Below, one piece after another: positions 21,513 to 31,400 of a DNA stretch of 33,647 bases (its first letter is position 1; each line of letters starts with the position of its first letter). The DNA is from a virus, in IMG/VR virus record IMGVR_UViG_3300010430_000289, positions 1 through 33,647 of that record; one strand, 5' to 3'. The translations under genes were made by a program, and so were the position numbers. Below the pieces are notes generated by a model. That model did not search any database. It worked only from the letters and a program-made list of their open reading frames with translations, and had not been told where the DNA came from.

Positions 21513-22112
21513 ATGTCTACCTGCGGCGAAATCTTAGCTAACATTCAGCTTATAGTCCCTCAGCCTGAGAAAGAGGCTTTGATACGAGACAAGATGAATC
21601 AAGCTATTAGGCTTATATCTACCTCTGGGCTTTTCTGGAGAGATATAGTAGAGTCTACATTAGGATCGACTGAGGGCGTAGATGCCGCAGCTTACGTTCA
21701 GTCGATTCCTACTGGTATAGATGTACGTAAATTAATATACTGTAAGTACCCAGACCCTGCTACTATGGGGGCTATTGGATTAACTAATTTAGAAGACTTG
21801 GTGGATAACTGCGATGCCCTTGGGGATGTAGCTTATCTAGCAGGTACTGCTTTACATATTAAAAACTCAAGACTGTCTGCTACTTTTGATGTAGCTTATT
21901 ATACAAATCCTGATTTCTTTGCTACTGATGGAACAGATGATGATGAAGTTAACTGGATTACTGAGTTAGCTCCAGGTCTTGTAGAAGATTATACTTCTGC
22001 CTATATGCTTAATCTTATAGGTGAGAAAGAAGATAGTAATCGTATGACTCAGCTAGCTACTATGATGCAAGGTACATACATTCGTGATTTCGTTATGAGT
22101 ATTATTAACTAG
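21513..22112 (+). CDS. Head-tail adaptor protein
   Basis: 199 aa. Helical N-terminus (CGEILANIQLIVPQPEKEAL, RDKMNQAIRLISTSGLFWRD) then a beta insert with GIDVRKLIYCKYPDP, and a C-terminal helix (LVEDYTSAYMLNLIGEKEDS). This arrangement is typical of adaptor proteins that bind beneath the portal in short-tailed phages such as SU10. GGAG eight bases upstream. It starts 3 bases after the previous stop. The label rests on pattern and position. Confidence 0.7.
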   Translation: MSTCGEILANIQLIVPQPEKEALIRDKMNQAIRLISTSGLFWRDIVESTLGSTEGVDAAAYVQSIPTGIDVRKLIYCKYPDPATMGAIGLTNLEDLVDNCDALGDVAYLAGTALHIKNSRLSATFDVAYYTNPDFFATDGTDDDEVNWITELAPGLVEDYTSAYMLNLIGEKEDSNRMTQLATMMQGTYIRDFVMSIIN

Positions 22113-22120
22113 AGTTTATT

Positions 22121-22396
22121 ATGATATATCTTGACCTTATAAATGCTAATGGTACTTATGATCTTAATAATGGATTACCCACTAGGGAATCAGAAGGTAC
22201 CGTTGTAATATCTAATCCTGATGGTGGGCATGGTTATACTATCGGCTATAAGGATAGAGATGATGCTTTTGTAGCTTATCCTGATGGAGTAGTTACTGAA
22301 TCTAAGCACGTACTTCATGGTAAGGGTGCTAGACTTCAGATACTAGTTGCAGGGATTACTCCTGGTGATGATCTAGATATAGGTTATTCAGGATGA
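22121..22396 (+). CDS. Small beta-rich tail/decoration protein, 91 aa
   Basis: MIYLDLINANGTYDLNNGLP, then TVVISNPDGGHGYTIGYKDR and SKHVLHGKGARLQILVAGIT: all beta, neutral, like a small virion barrel. It overlaps the next frame by 4 bases. Function unknown. Confidence 0.75.
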   Translation: MIYLDLINANGTYDLNNGLPTRESEGTVVISNPDGGHGYTIGYKDRDDAFVAYPDGVVTESKHVLHGKGARLQILVAGITPGDDLDIGYSG

Positions 22397-22557
22397 GTGA
22401 ACCTAATATTATTAGGCCTGAGATAGAGGATATCATTCAGCCTATAATACAGGATATTATAGTACAGCATACTGAGCCTGTACTTACAGAGGATAATGTT
22501 GTACATACGGGTGACAATGTAGTTCACTCTGGCGATAACGTGGTACATACGAGTTAA
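22393..22557 (+). CDS. Small protein with three 7-residue repeats, 54 aa
   Basis: Found by direct reading; ATG overlaps the previous stop (ATGA) and the next gene starts 3 bases after its stop. First half MSEPNIIRPEIEDIIQPIIQ is Ile/Glu-rich; second half is three near-copies of DNVVH(T/S)G at residues 34-54, encoded by 21-base units with many synonymous changes. Such Val/His/Asp repeats could bind metal or form a short beta helix. Unknown function, possibly a fibre companion. Confidence 0.75.
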   Translation: MSEPNIIRPEIEDIIQPIIQDIIVQHTEPVLTEDNVVHTGDNVVHSGDNVVHTS

Positions 22558-22559
22558 TT

Positions 22560-25500
22560 ATGGCTGATAGAGAACTTCAAGTAATCTTATCGTCTGGTGA
22601 AGTTACTGATGTAAAGATCGGTGCTAATCAGGTAATTACTCAAAATATACTAGATGCTCATACTGGTGATGCAGATAAGCATAGAGAAATTAATGATGCT
22701 GGTACTCTAGTCTCTGAGCTTTATTCTGCTGCTGAGATTATATCAAGACTAGCTACTAAGTCAGCTAGCTCTCACGATCATGATTTTGACTATGATGTAC
22801 TAGGAGCTGCTGCTGCTGTACTCAGCTCTCTTAATACTCATATCTCAGAAGTAGCTAAGCATCGTATTATCAATGATTCTGGATCTGGAGCTACAGAGCT
22901 TTGGTCAGCAGAGAAGATAACAGCAGCAGTTGCCGCTAAGGGTGATATGCTGGAGTCTAATTATGACTCTAACTCTGATGATATAGTAAATGCAGCTGAC
23001 CAAGTTGCTGGTGTAGACTCTGCTGGTAATGATAAGTACTATGGTACTGATGGAGCAGGAGATGAAGGTTTCTATGATCTCCCCTCTGCTGGTACTCCTG
23101 ATGCTCATGCTGCCTCCCATGAAAATGCTGGTGGAGATGAGATCAGCCATGATTCTCTTACTGACTTTGTAGCAGATGAGCATCTAGCGCATGGTACTAT
23201 CACTTTTACTGCTGGTACTGGCCTTACTGGTGGTGGTACTCTAGCTGCTAATAGAACCTTTAATGTCAGTTTTGGTACTAGTGCAGGTACAGTATCGCAA
23301 GGGAATCATGCGCATGGTGGTGTATACGAGCCAATTGATACAACGCTACTTCGTGAAGCTGATGTTGATGATACACCAGTTAACGGTGTTCTTACTGCAC
23401 CTATCTCTTCTAATTGGGCTTATGACCACGACAGCTCTAGCTACCATTATCTTCAGTCTGCTATTACAACGCTCGGGACTGTAAGTTCTGGTAACGTAGA
23501 TGCTATCGTAGCTAATGCTACAGCTCAATGGAATGCAAATAAGATACAAGGTATAGATGTAGATGATACAGATATAGGAGATGCTAAGGCTCTTATCTAT
23601 AACTCTACTTCTGGTAATCTTGAATATGAATCTCTTGCAGGAGGCCATGATTCCGTAACTCTTAGTGGTACTCCTGACTATATAACTCTTTCAAATCAGG
23701 ATATAGTACGTGCGCTTATTAACCTTGCCTCACATGTCACGGGTAATCTACCGACTGCTAATCTTGCTGGTGGTACTGGTGCATCTAGTGCAACTTTCTG
23801 GCGTGGGGACGGTAGCTGGGCTACTCCAGCTGGTTCAGGGGACGTAGCTAAAGTAGGCACACCAGTAGATAATGAAATAGGAGTATGGACAGGTGATGGT
23901 ACTATTGAGGGTGATACCAATTTTTCTTGGAATGGTTCTACTCTCACTATTACCGGGGCTATCGCTGTTACTGGTAATGTGGATGGTAGAGATGTCTCTA
24001 CCGATGGCTCTAAACTAGATGGTATAGATACAGGAGCTAAGGATGACCAGACTGGTGCAGAGATTAAAGCTGCATATGAAGGAGAAGCAGATACTAATGC
24101 TTTTACTGATGCAGAGAAGACTAAGCTCTTAGGCATAGAGACTGATGCAGATGTTACAGATGAAAATAACGTAACTACTGCTCTTGATGGAGCTACTCTT
24201 ACTGATGTTGGTGCTTATGTAGGTACTGATAAGATACTTGTACAGGATGCCTCTGCTTCTGATACACTTAAGATTCTTCTTGTATCTACCTTAGAGCCTG
24301 CTGACGGTACGATAATTAAAGCTGCTGATGTTGATGATACTCCTGTAAACGGTGCTGCAGCTGTACCTGTTAGTTCTAACTGGGCATACGATCATGCTGC
24401 TGATGCAGACCCCCATACCGGTTATGTACTTGAGTCTCTGGTTGATGCTAAGGGTGATCTAATAGTAGCATCTGCTGATAATACTCCTGCTAGGCTTGCT
24501 GTAGGAGCTAATGGTACTGTACTTACTGCTGATTCTGCAGAAAGTACTGGTGCTAAGTGGGCTGCTCTGCCAGGTGGTGGAGATATGCTTCAGTCTACGT
24601 ATGATACAGATTCTAATGGTTCTGTAGATAGTGCAGAAGCGGTTGAAGTCTATGTTCGTAAAGGTTCAGCCGGTACTATCAGTAAGGGATCTCCTGTATA
24701 TGTATCTGGCTGGAATGCTTCTGGTTATTCTGAAGTAGAACTAGCTGATGCTGATGATGCAGCTAAGATGCCTGCTCTTGGTATAGCAACTGAAGATATA
24801 ACTAATGCTGCAACTAAGACTGTACTTGCTGCAGGTGTTTTAGATGGTCTTGTTACTAATTCTTGGGCTGTAGGAGATCCATTATATGTATCTACTACCG
24901 CTGGTGGGCTTACTAATACTAGGCCTACTGGTATTACTTCTGCAATACAGAAAGTAGGTTATGTACTTCGTAGTCATATCACACTGGGTGTTATTCAGGT
25001 AGCTGGTGCTCTCCGTTCTAATGATATACCTAACTTAGAAGATGGTAAGCTCTGGTTAGGTAATGGTTCTAATATAGGTACTCCAGTAGCTATATCTGGA
25101 GATGTTACTCTTTCTAATGCAGGTGTTGCTACAGTAGCTGATGATTCACATTCGCATAGTGCTTATTCTCCTACTAGTCATGTTCATACAGGTGTGTATG
25201 AGCCTGCTGATGCAACAATTCTTAAAGACGCTGATATAAGTGTAACTATTGCTGCATACAACCATAATCATAATGGCATATATGAACCATATGATGTTAC
25301 GATTCTAAAAGATGCAGATATAGGTAATACAGTAGCAGCAGAGAGTCATAACCATACCGGTACATATGAACCTGTAGATGCTACTATCCTTAGAGATGCA
25401 GATGTAGACGATACTCCTGTTAATGGAGCTACTACAGATCCAGTATCATCTAACTGGGCTTACGATCATGAGAATACTGCAGATCAGCATAGTGAATATG

Positions 25501-25691
25501 CACAGAAAGCTGATAACCTATCTGATTTGACTAATGCTGGTACTGCTAGGACTAATCTTGCTGTACCTGGGTCAGTCGTATCTGGTGATATAGCAGGATC
25601 AGATGCTATAGTTAATATAATCAGTCTTACACAATCAGAGTATGATGGTGGTAGTCCTACTTCTACTACTCTTTATATAATTACAGGATAG
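22560..25691 (+). CDS. Tail fibre/appendage protein with internal repeats
   Basis: 1043 aa, low-complexity and rich in Asp, Ala, Thr and Gly. Three copies of VDDTPVNG...(I/V)SSNWAYDH occur (bases 23359-23430, 24324-24395, 25399-25470), with four YEP(I/A/Y/V)D(T/A/V)T(L/I)L(R/K)(E/D)AD units and HSHS/HVH/HNH histidine motifs as in trimeric fibres. A domain ISKGSPVYVSGWNASGYSEV plus GDPLYVSTTAGGLT is common in phage fibres. ATG 22560 has only a weak SD. It likely recognises or approaches the host surface. No chaperone or peptidase end is seen. Confidence 0.85.
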   Translation: MADRELQVILSSGEVTDVKIGANQVITQNILDAHTGDADKHREINDAGTLVSELYSAAEIISRLATKSASSHDHDFDYDVLGAAAAVLSSLNTHISEVAKHRIINDSGSGATELWSAEKITAAVAAKGDMLESNYDSNSDDIVNAADQVAGVDSAGNDKYYGTDGAGDEGFYDLPSAGTPDAHAASHENAGGDEISHDSLTDFVADEHLAHGTITFTAGTGLTGGGTLAANRTFNVSFGTSAGTVSQGNHAHGGVYEPIDTTLLREADVDDTPVNGVLTAPISSNWAYDHDSSSYHYLQSAITTLGTVSSGNVDAIVANATAQWNANKIQGIDVDDTDIGDAKALIYNSTSGNLEYESLAGGHDSVTLSGTPDYITLSNQDIVRALINLASHVTGNLPTANLAGGTGASSATFWRGDGSWATPAGSGDVAKVGTPVDNEIGVWTGDGTIEGDTNFSWNGSTLTITGAIAVTGNVDGRDVSTDGSKLDGIDTGAKDDQTGAEIKAAYEGEADTNAFTDAEKTKLLGIETDADVTDENNVTTALDGATLTDVGAYVGTDKILVQDASASDTLKILLVSTLEPADGTIIKAADVDDTPVNGAAAVPVSSNWAYDHAADADPHTGYVLESLVDAKGDLIVASADNTPARLAVGANGTVLTADSAESTGAKWAALPGGGDMLQSTYDTDSNGSVDSAEAVEVYVRKGSAGTISKGSPVYVSGWNASGYSEVELADADDAAKMPALGIATEDITNAATKTVLAAGVLDGLVTNSWAVGDPLYVSTTAGGLTNTRPTGITSAIQKVGYVLRSHITLGVIQVAGALRSNDIPNLEDGKLWLGNGSNIGTPVAISGDVTLSNAGVATVADDSHSHSAYSPTSHVHTGVYEPADATILKDADISVTIAAYNHNHNGIYEPYDVTILKDADIGNTVAAESHNHTGTYEPVDATILRDADVDDTPVNGATTDPVSSNWAYDHENTADQHSEYAQKADNLSDLTNAGTARTNLAVPGSVVSGDIAGSDAIVNIISLTQSEYDGGSPTSTTLYIITG
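23359..23430 (+). repeat. Tail fibre internal repeat, copy 1
   Basis: First copy of the approximately 72-base unit encoding ADVDDTPVNG...ISSNWAYDH. The others are at 24324-24395 and 25399-25470. Protein identity is higher than DNA identity, indicating selection on the protein. Confidence 0.8.
24324..24395 (+). repeat. Tail fibre internal repeat, copy 2
   Basis: Second copy: ADVDDTPVNGAAAVPVSSNW followed by AYDH. Confidence 0.8.
25399..25470 (+). repeat. Tail fibre internal repeat, copy 3
   Basis: Third copy: ADVDDTPVNGATTDPVSSNW followed by AYDH. Confidence 0.8.
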
Positions 25692-25698
25692 AATAGAT

Positions 25699-26172
25699 AT
25701 GAATTATGAGGCATTAAAGCTTGAATTAGATAATGGGCATCCTGTAACTGGGGCTTATGATGCAGATGCTGCTATTGCTGCTGCTCAGATGAATGCAGTT
25801 AATATAACAGTGAATAATCCTGTGGATCTTGATGGATTAAATCTTGCTATTAGAGAAGCAGGAAAGTGGACTTCATTCAGTGAGAAGGCTGTATTACAGA
25901 CTATATCAGGAACATACGATAATCAGAATATGTTTGAATTTATGGGTCTATTCCCATCATTGACAGGTAATAACCAATTAGATCTACAGGGTACCTATAT
26001 GTCTGGGTTAATTGATGATTGTGTAGCAGAAGGTAGTATGGGAATTGGAGTAGCTACTGCAATTAAGGCATTTGGGGAAGGTCCTATATCTAGAGTAACT
26101 GAAATTTCAAATATACTTGATTATTCTGAACTAATAGCTGCTGACCATGTTACTGAAGCGAGGACTCGATAA
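25699..26172 (+). CDS. Tail-region protein, 157 aa
   Basis: MNYEALKLELDNGHPVTGAY then DADAAIAAAQMNAVNITVNN: this opening (M-x-Y-x-x-L-x-x-E-L, then a segment ending in L/M-N) resembles small phage tail-region proteins that begin with a turn and a helix containing an A-A-x-x-N motif. The rest is helical (WTSFSEKAVLQTISGTYDNQ). Its stop and the next ATG overlap as TAATG. Function unknown. Confidence 0.75.
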   Translation: MNYEALKLELDNGHPVTGAYDADAAIAAAQMNAVNITVNNPVDLDGLNLAIREAGKWTSFSEKAVLQTISGTYDNQNMFEFMGLFPSLTGNNQLDLQGTYMSGLIDDCVAEGSMGIGVATAIKAFGEGPISRVTEISNILDYSELIAADHVTEARTR

Positions 26173-26594
26173 TGTCTGGGGAAACTATTATTGCAAAAGG
26201 CGGGTATACGTCACTGGTTGCTTCTGGCTCTACAGCAGACGATGTATTTAGTACTCTCTCTGCCTCAGTAGATACTATTCTTACAGATGGATCAGAGCTA
26301 TTTCCTTTGTTTGATTTTAAGCTAGATATAACATCTGGTACTCCAGCAGAAAATGGGATAGTAGAATTATATAGAGTTCCTATGGATGGGACAGATCAGG
26401 CACCTACTCCTGCTGGAAGTTATCTACAGCATCTTGTAGGTAAGTTTATATTAGATGATGCGACCGATGAGTATTATATTTTTGGTGTTGCAAATGTAGA
26501 TGAGAATGATAAATTCATCTACGTTAACAGGCAGGCAACTACTATTACAGCACAGCTTTATATTCGTGGCAGAGGCTGGGCAAAAGCAGCATGA
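26172..26594 (+). CDS. Virion/tail-region protein, 140 aa
   Basis: MSGETIIAKGGYTSLVASGS and a beta-rich body (FPLFDFKLDITSGTPAENG, VELYRVPMDGTDQAPTPAGS, FIYVNRQATTITAQLYIRGR): a beta-sandwich-like small protein. It overlaps both neighbours by a few bases. It probably belongs with the following LamG-like protein as a fibre accessory. Confidence 0.75.
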   Translation: MSGETIIAKGGYTSLVASGSTADDVFSTLSASVDTILTDGSELFPLFDFKLDITSGTPAENGIVELYRVPMDGTDQAPTPAGSYLQHLVGKFILDDATDEYYIFGVANVDENDKFIYVNRQATTITAQLYIRGRGWAKAA

Positions 26595-27373
26595 TAATCA
26601 ATCCTGGGAGTAAGTTAATCCGTGGTTTTCCTCACCACAATACGGATACTTATCCGAGGTATCCTATTGAGTTAGATTATTCACATCCAGCATTAAACCC
26701 TGAGTATAAGCTAGTAGTCGCAATGCGAGCAGAGGATGGATATGTATTCGATTACATTAATAATCATCGTGTAGAGTCTAGCTTAGATTATCTGGAATGC
26801 GCTTATGGGCCATGTTTTGTAAACACTACATCTGTAGGGTCGTCTATAGCTATACCTTCAGCGCAGCAGCTAAGGCCTTCTCCAGAGATAGTCTCAACAT
26901 TAACTATAGGCTGTCATTACAGTGGTAGTAGTTCTACTTGGGCAGTAGGTATTGGCCCAAGTGATAATATAAATGCGCATATAGATATTGGTGGTCATAA
27001 AAACGATACCCGTTTTCTAGTAAAAAATGATGGAGGTGTTGGATATATCGCCACACAAAGCGGAATAAGCTGTAGGTATAAAAGTTTTGTTTATGTTACA
27101 AGGGCAGGCTCAAATGACGAATATGGAGCAGGGAAAGAATGGGCACACGCTTTTAGAATGAGCAATGGATGGAGTAGCAGTAATCTACCGGGCGTTGTTT
27201 ATACTACGGGCTACTATAATGGTTTAATTACTAAATGGAATCTAGGACAAAATACTAAAGATCATAGATGGGGCCTTGTATTAGGAATGTTATGGCATGG
27301 AGCATTACCAGACGATGTAATTAGATATATAAATGATTACCCCTGGATGTTGTTTAAGCCGAGAGGGATATAA
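26591..27373 (+). CDS. LamG/concanavalin-like tail protein
   Basis: 260 aa. Opens MIINPGSKLIRGFPHHNTDT with LDYSHPALNPEYKLVVAMRA, contains beta-rich STLTIGCHYSGSSSTWAVGI and VYTTGYYNGLITKWNLGQN, and ends with LPDDVIRYINDYPWMLFKPR, the common C-terminal signature of phage LamG-type (concanavalin-fold) structural proteins. Likely binds a host glycan or decorates the virion. It overlaps the previous gene as ATGA. Confidence 0.8.
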   Translation: MIINPGSKLIRGFPHHNTDTYPRYPIELDYSHPALNPEYKLVVAMRAEDGYVFDYINNHRVESSLDYLECAYGPCFVNTTSVGSSIAIPSAQQLRPSPEIVSTLTIGCHYSGSSSTWAVGIGPSDNINAHIDIGGHKNDTRFLVKNDGGVGYIATQSGISCRYKSFVYVTRAGSNDEYGAGKEWAHAFRMSNGWSSSNLPGVVYTTGYYNGLITKWNLGQNTKDHRWGLVLGMLWHGALPDDVIRYINDYPWMLFKPRGI

Positions 27374-27376
27374 ATC

Positions 27377-27547
27377 ATGGAGCCTAATTTATCTTATGAA
27401 CCTCCATTTTGGGATGATGAAGATGCTACTCCTACATCTCCTACTCCTACCTTAGGATCTACTGCTATATCTAAGGTATACCTAGGAACAACTGAAGTAC
27501 CTAAGTTATATCTAGGCACTACTAAAGTTTATGATAAAGATGCTTAG
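27377..27547 (+). CDS. Small tail protein with KVYLGTT repeats, 56 aa
   Basis: Below 60 residues. N-terminus PPFWDDEDATPTSPTPTLG is acidic and Pro/Thr-rich; then STAISKVYLGTTEVPKLYLG-TTKVYDKDA, a duplicated (K)(V/L)YLGTT(E/K)V unit as seen in short phage proteins that follow LamG-like genes. A GAGAGGGA SD lies eight bases upstream. Probably a tail appendage partner. Confidence 0.75.
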   Translation: MEPNLSYEPPFWDDEDATPTSPTPTLGSTAISKVYLGTTEVPKLYLGTTKVYDKDA

Positions 27548-27575
27548 CTGGGATAGATGATATGGGTGATATAAT

Positions 27576-28043
27576 ATGCGAGATCCCGCAGAAGATACAG
27601 AAGATTCAGAAGAGGTACAAGCTGTTAAGCAGAAGGGAAAAGCTGAGTTACTTTATAAGCTATTTGTGGGCTTGTCAATCCCAGTCATCTTGGGTATCTA
27701 TTTTAATTGGCTTGATAATAGGGATACTATTGGTGATTTACAACATGAAGTAGAGAAGTTACAGATACAGCATGAGAGCTATGTTGATAGATTAAAGATA
27801 CTAGAAGACTGGAAAGAAGAAGGTGATAGATTTACTAGTGATGATGGACTAGAACTAGGTGCTGATATAATAGAGATTAGACGTTCTTGTAGTATTGCAG
27901 AGTCTGAATATAGAAAGCATAACCTAGATGCTCAAGAACATATATCTAGTATCAGAGAGAATAGAGGTGATATAGCTGAGAATCATTCAGATATTAAAGA
28001 CCTTCAGAAGTATCATAGTTACACTGGGAATAACAAAAGATGA
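27576..28043 (+). CDS. Membrane-anchored coiled-coil protein, 155 aa
   Basis: Acidic start (MRDPAEDTEDSEEVQA), basic patch (VKQKGKAE), one membrane segment at about 25-45 (LLYKLFVGLSIPVILGIYFN), then coiled coil (TIGDLQHEVEKLQIQHESYV) and a second helical charged region. This N-in, one-pass plus coiled-coil plan is that of i-spanin (Rz-like) or some holins. No paired lipoprotein frame was recognised. SD GGGTGA. Lysis role is possible but unproved; another frame over its first half is also hydrophobic. Confidence 0.8.
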   Translation: MRDPAEDTEDSEEVQAVKQKGKAELLYKLFVGLSIPVILGIYFNWLDNRDTIGDLQHEVEKLQIQHESYVDRLKILEDWKEEGDRFTSDDGLELGADIIEIRRSCSIAESEYRKHNLDAQEHISSIRENRGDIAENHSDIKDLQKYHSYTGNNKR

Positions 28044-28411
28044 GTATTCGTAAGTATCCGTTATCAGCTGCAAATGGTAGAGCTATACCCGCTGAGGTAT
28101 TCTCTGCTATTACTCATATATCGCAAGCTATAACTACATCTGTATTAGGTACTCTTATTCAAGATGCTAACTATACAGAACACTTGATGCTTCTCTACTG
28201 TGATCAAGATGCTCTAATTACCTTCTCAGCTGATGATGTTATCAGTGGTGATACAGAATCCTTTTGGATTAATAAAGATCAATGGCATATATTAGAGCCA
28301 ATGCAAGAATACTATGATGTTAAAGCCACTACTACCAGTGGAACAGTTAGGATTAATACTGTATTAAGATATGATACCTTGGGTATTGAACTTCAAACAG
28401 GTTTTAGATAA
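28040..28411 (+). CDS. Virion-associated hypothetical protein, 123 aa
   Basis: MSIRKYPLSAANGRAIPAEV, then SAITHISQAITTSVLGTLIQ and a beta-rich half (YCDQDALITFSADDVISGDT, SGTVRINTVLRYDTLGIELQ). ATG overlaps the upstream stop (ATGA) and its stop overlaps the next ATG. A small beta protein next to the nozzle gene; function unknown. Confidence 0.75.
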   Translation: MSIRKYPLSAANGRAIPAEVFSAITHISQAITTSVLGTLIQDANYTEHLMLLYCDQDALITFSADDVISGDTESFWINKDQWHILEPMQEYYDVKATTTSGTVRINTVLRYDTLGIELQTGFR

Positions 28412-31400
28412 TGACTACGACTACTCAAGGTATTTTGCAGTTTATTCCGTTAGATGCAGAGCTTCTAGCTAGTGCTGCTGGTGAAGTAACTAGTAAGTCA
28501 GCACACGTACCTGACTTTAATTTAATTGATGCTTATAATGCTATGCCTACAGTAGGAGGGTATAGCTCATTTTTTGGTAAAGGTGAATACTTAGATGAGG
28601 AGTCTCTTCCATCTCAGAGTATACAAGATATAGTTACCTTTAGAACTCTGCATGGTGATAATGTACAGCTAGCTTTCTGTAGAGAAGGCCTGTATATGAG
28701 ATCTATTGCAGGTGATGCTACTGGTGTACGTACTTATGCTTCCGGGGCCACACCTCCCACTATTACTATAGATATGCCTGCTGGTCAAGCAAAATGGATA
28801 TGGGTACTAGGTCCTACTTATGGTCCTACTAGTCCGTGGGAGATATGGACTTTCCCTATTCTAGATAATGAGATGTATATCTATATACAGGGACTTAAGT
28901 TTATATATAAGCTGACTTCTATTGTTCCTGGTAGTGTAGTATTTGAGGAGCTAGAACCTACTTATGTAATTGGTACTGATGATGTATATGAGTTTACTCT
29001 CTATGCAGAGAATGATTCTGATGGAGATGATACCTATAAAGCAGTACAGATTGATACAGATGCTCCTAGCTATATGGGTAACTATACTCATTATGTCCAT
29101 AGTGCTAGTCTTGTAGCTGATTCTAAGTTACAGATAGAAGCTGCTTTAGGTCTGGGTTTCTCTGTAGATGTTACTGAAACTGCTAGAACTATAACTGATA
29201 TAGAAGCCTTTATTCCTATATATGAAGATTATGATGAAGTAAGAGAGAATTTATCTATAGTACATAATGGTAGTAATACTGATTTTATTACTGTGCTTGA
29301 AGGAGGCATTGATCCAGATTTACATGGATTTGATGTAGATGTTTATAGAGTTGAATTTACACATACAAATCCATTAGGAGGAGTAGCTCCTAATCCTACT
29401 GGAACTGTAGATGTAACTGCACATGATTATACTGAAACAGATATAGATGCTATCTATACTGGAGGACAAGAAGAAGTATTATGTAATGGATTAAATAATG
29501 CAGGTAGTGGAAATTATCAGTGTTGTTATAGAAAGATTATGGGAGATACTCCTAATACTGGTGTGCCTACTGATGGACAAGCTACAGATACTATATATTG
29601 GGAACAAGAGACTAGTAAGACTGCACCTCAATTTACGCATAGTGATGTAGATGTTACGGTAACTGTTACTAAATTAACTACTCCTGAGACCGTAATCCAG
29701 AGAACCATAGGTAAGACTTATCCTGTTACTAGAGAGATACGATTTGGTAATGATGCTGCCTCTGGTACTTGGAGGCATTGGGATACTGCGGTAACAGATG
29801 AGCAGAATAAAGCAGAGATTGAAGCTAGATTAGATAATCCTAGTGCTCAATATTATTGTAATGAAGGTTATAATAAAGATCTATCTTCTTTAATAGATAG
29901 TTGGGCGTTTATTGAATTAGCTGATGATTACTATTGCTATACTGTAGTAATTAATGAGGTAAACTGGGGTGGAATTAGAGCTATTCAGATAGCTAATAAT
30001 AGTGGTGGTGCTTACTATCTTCCATGTGATTATATGGAAGTACAAGAAATATTTGAGTCAGGTTATTTGAATGGTGTAGATTTCGTAGAGGGAATTACTA
30101 CACCTACACTTGAATATTGTAATATTAAGATACAAGTAAATAATTTTATAACTGTACCTGATGAGATTGTAGATGTAGGTAGTACCTGGCAATTAACTTT
30201 AGACTCAGAAGTAAAAGTATTTACTATTTCTATAGGAGAAACAAAGAAAGAAGTATGTGAGAATTTCCTAGCTTTTGTAGAATCTTTTACAGAAGTAGCT
30301 GGAATTATACATTATAGTCAAGTATATGATCCTTCCTATCAAAGCCAAAATGATCTTGCTTTTAGTATTGCTTTTGTAGGTACCGCTATTACAAGTTGTG
30401 TTTTTATAAACTTAACTGGAGGTGGTGGTACTACTGATTATGGTCCTGTACTCTATGATAATATAACTATAGCAGCAGATGATGCTATTAAATTTAATAA
30501 CTGGAGTATAGATTTCTCAAATAATACCCCAACATATGAAATACAGATAGGAGCATATAGCACTGCATCTTATAGTATAGATGAAGATGAGTTAGTTGAT
30601 GTTCGTCTACTAGTAGCTGATTTTAATACTAATGTAGGTCCACATTTTGGGCTTACTGCGTATTATGATGGATTAGTCTTTGGTAAAAGAATGTTAATAA
30701 TACCTTCAACACCTCTATGGACATCTTTAAGTAGCTCTACTGCTTTACTTATATATATGAAATCAGGGTCTGGATCTAATGGATTTACTAACTGTAGATA
30801 TGGAGATGCGCTTAGGGGAGAAGTATATCCAGATGCTGCTACATCTAGTTTTAATAACCATGCAGTACAAAAGTTTGTTCAAGTAGGTGTAAGAGTTACA
30901 GGCTTTAAAACTAGAGAATTAACTGAGCTATCTGTAAATGGAGCTTCTTATCTCATACCTTTTGAATATGATTCTAATGATGTAACTACTGTATTAGCAG
31001 CTAAACTTGCAGCCTATTGGACTGTAGGTGCTATACAGGTAATTACTGCTGCTAGAGCACAGGTAGATACTACAACTAAAGTTAGAATTCGTATCTTTGA
31101 TGACTCTGAGCCTTCACTTACTCTTACTCAAGATGGTACTACTCTATGGGAAGAGGAAGGTACAGGTTATGACACAGAAGAAGTAGAGTTACTTCAGGTA
31201 GAGGGTATATATACTGCTCGTGGTAGGCTTGGCTATTGGGATCGTAGTAATCTAATAGGCTGGTCTGCTTATGATGATAAGGTAGATTTCGTACCTAGCT
31301 CTGAGACACAGGCTAACCAAGTTCCTGTACCTGCTATCAAAGGTAAGATTGTTAAGTGCATAGGATATGAGAATGGCTTTGTAATCTATGCTACAGGTAA

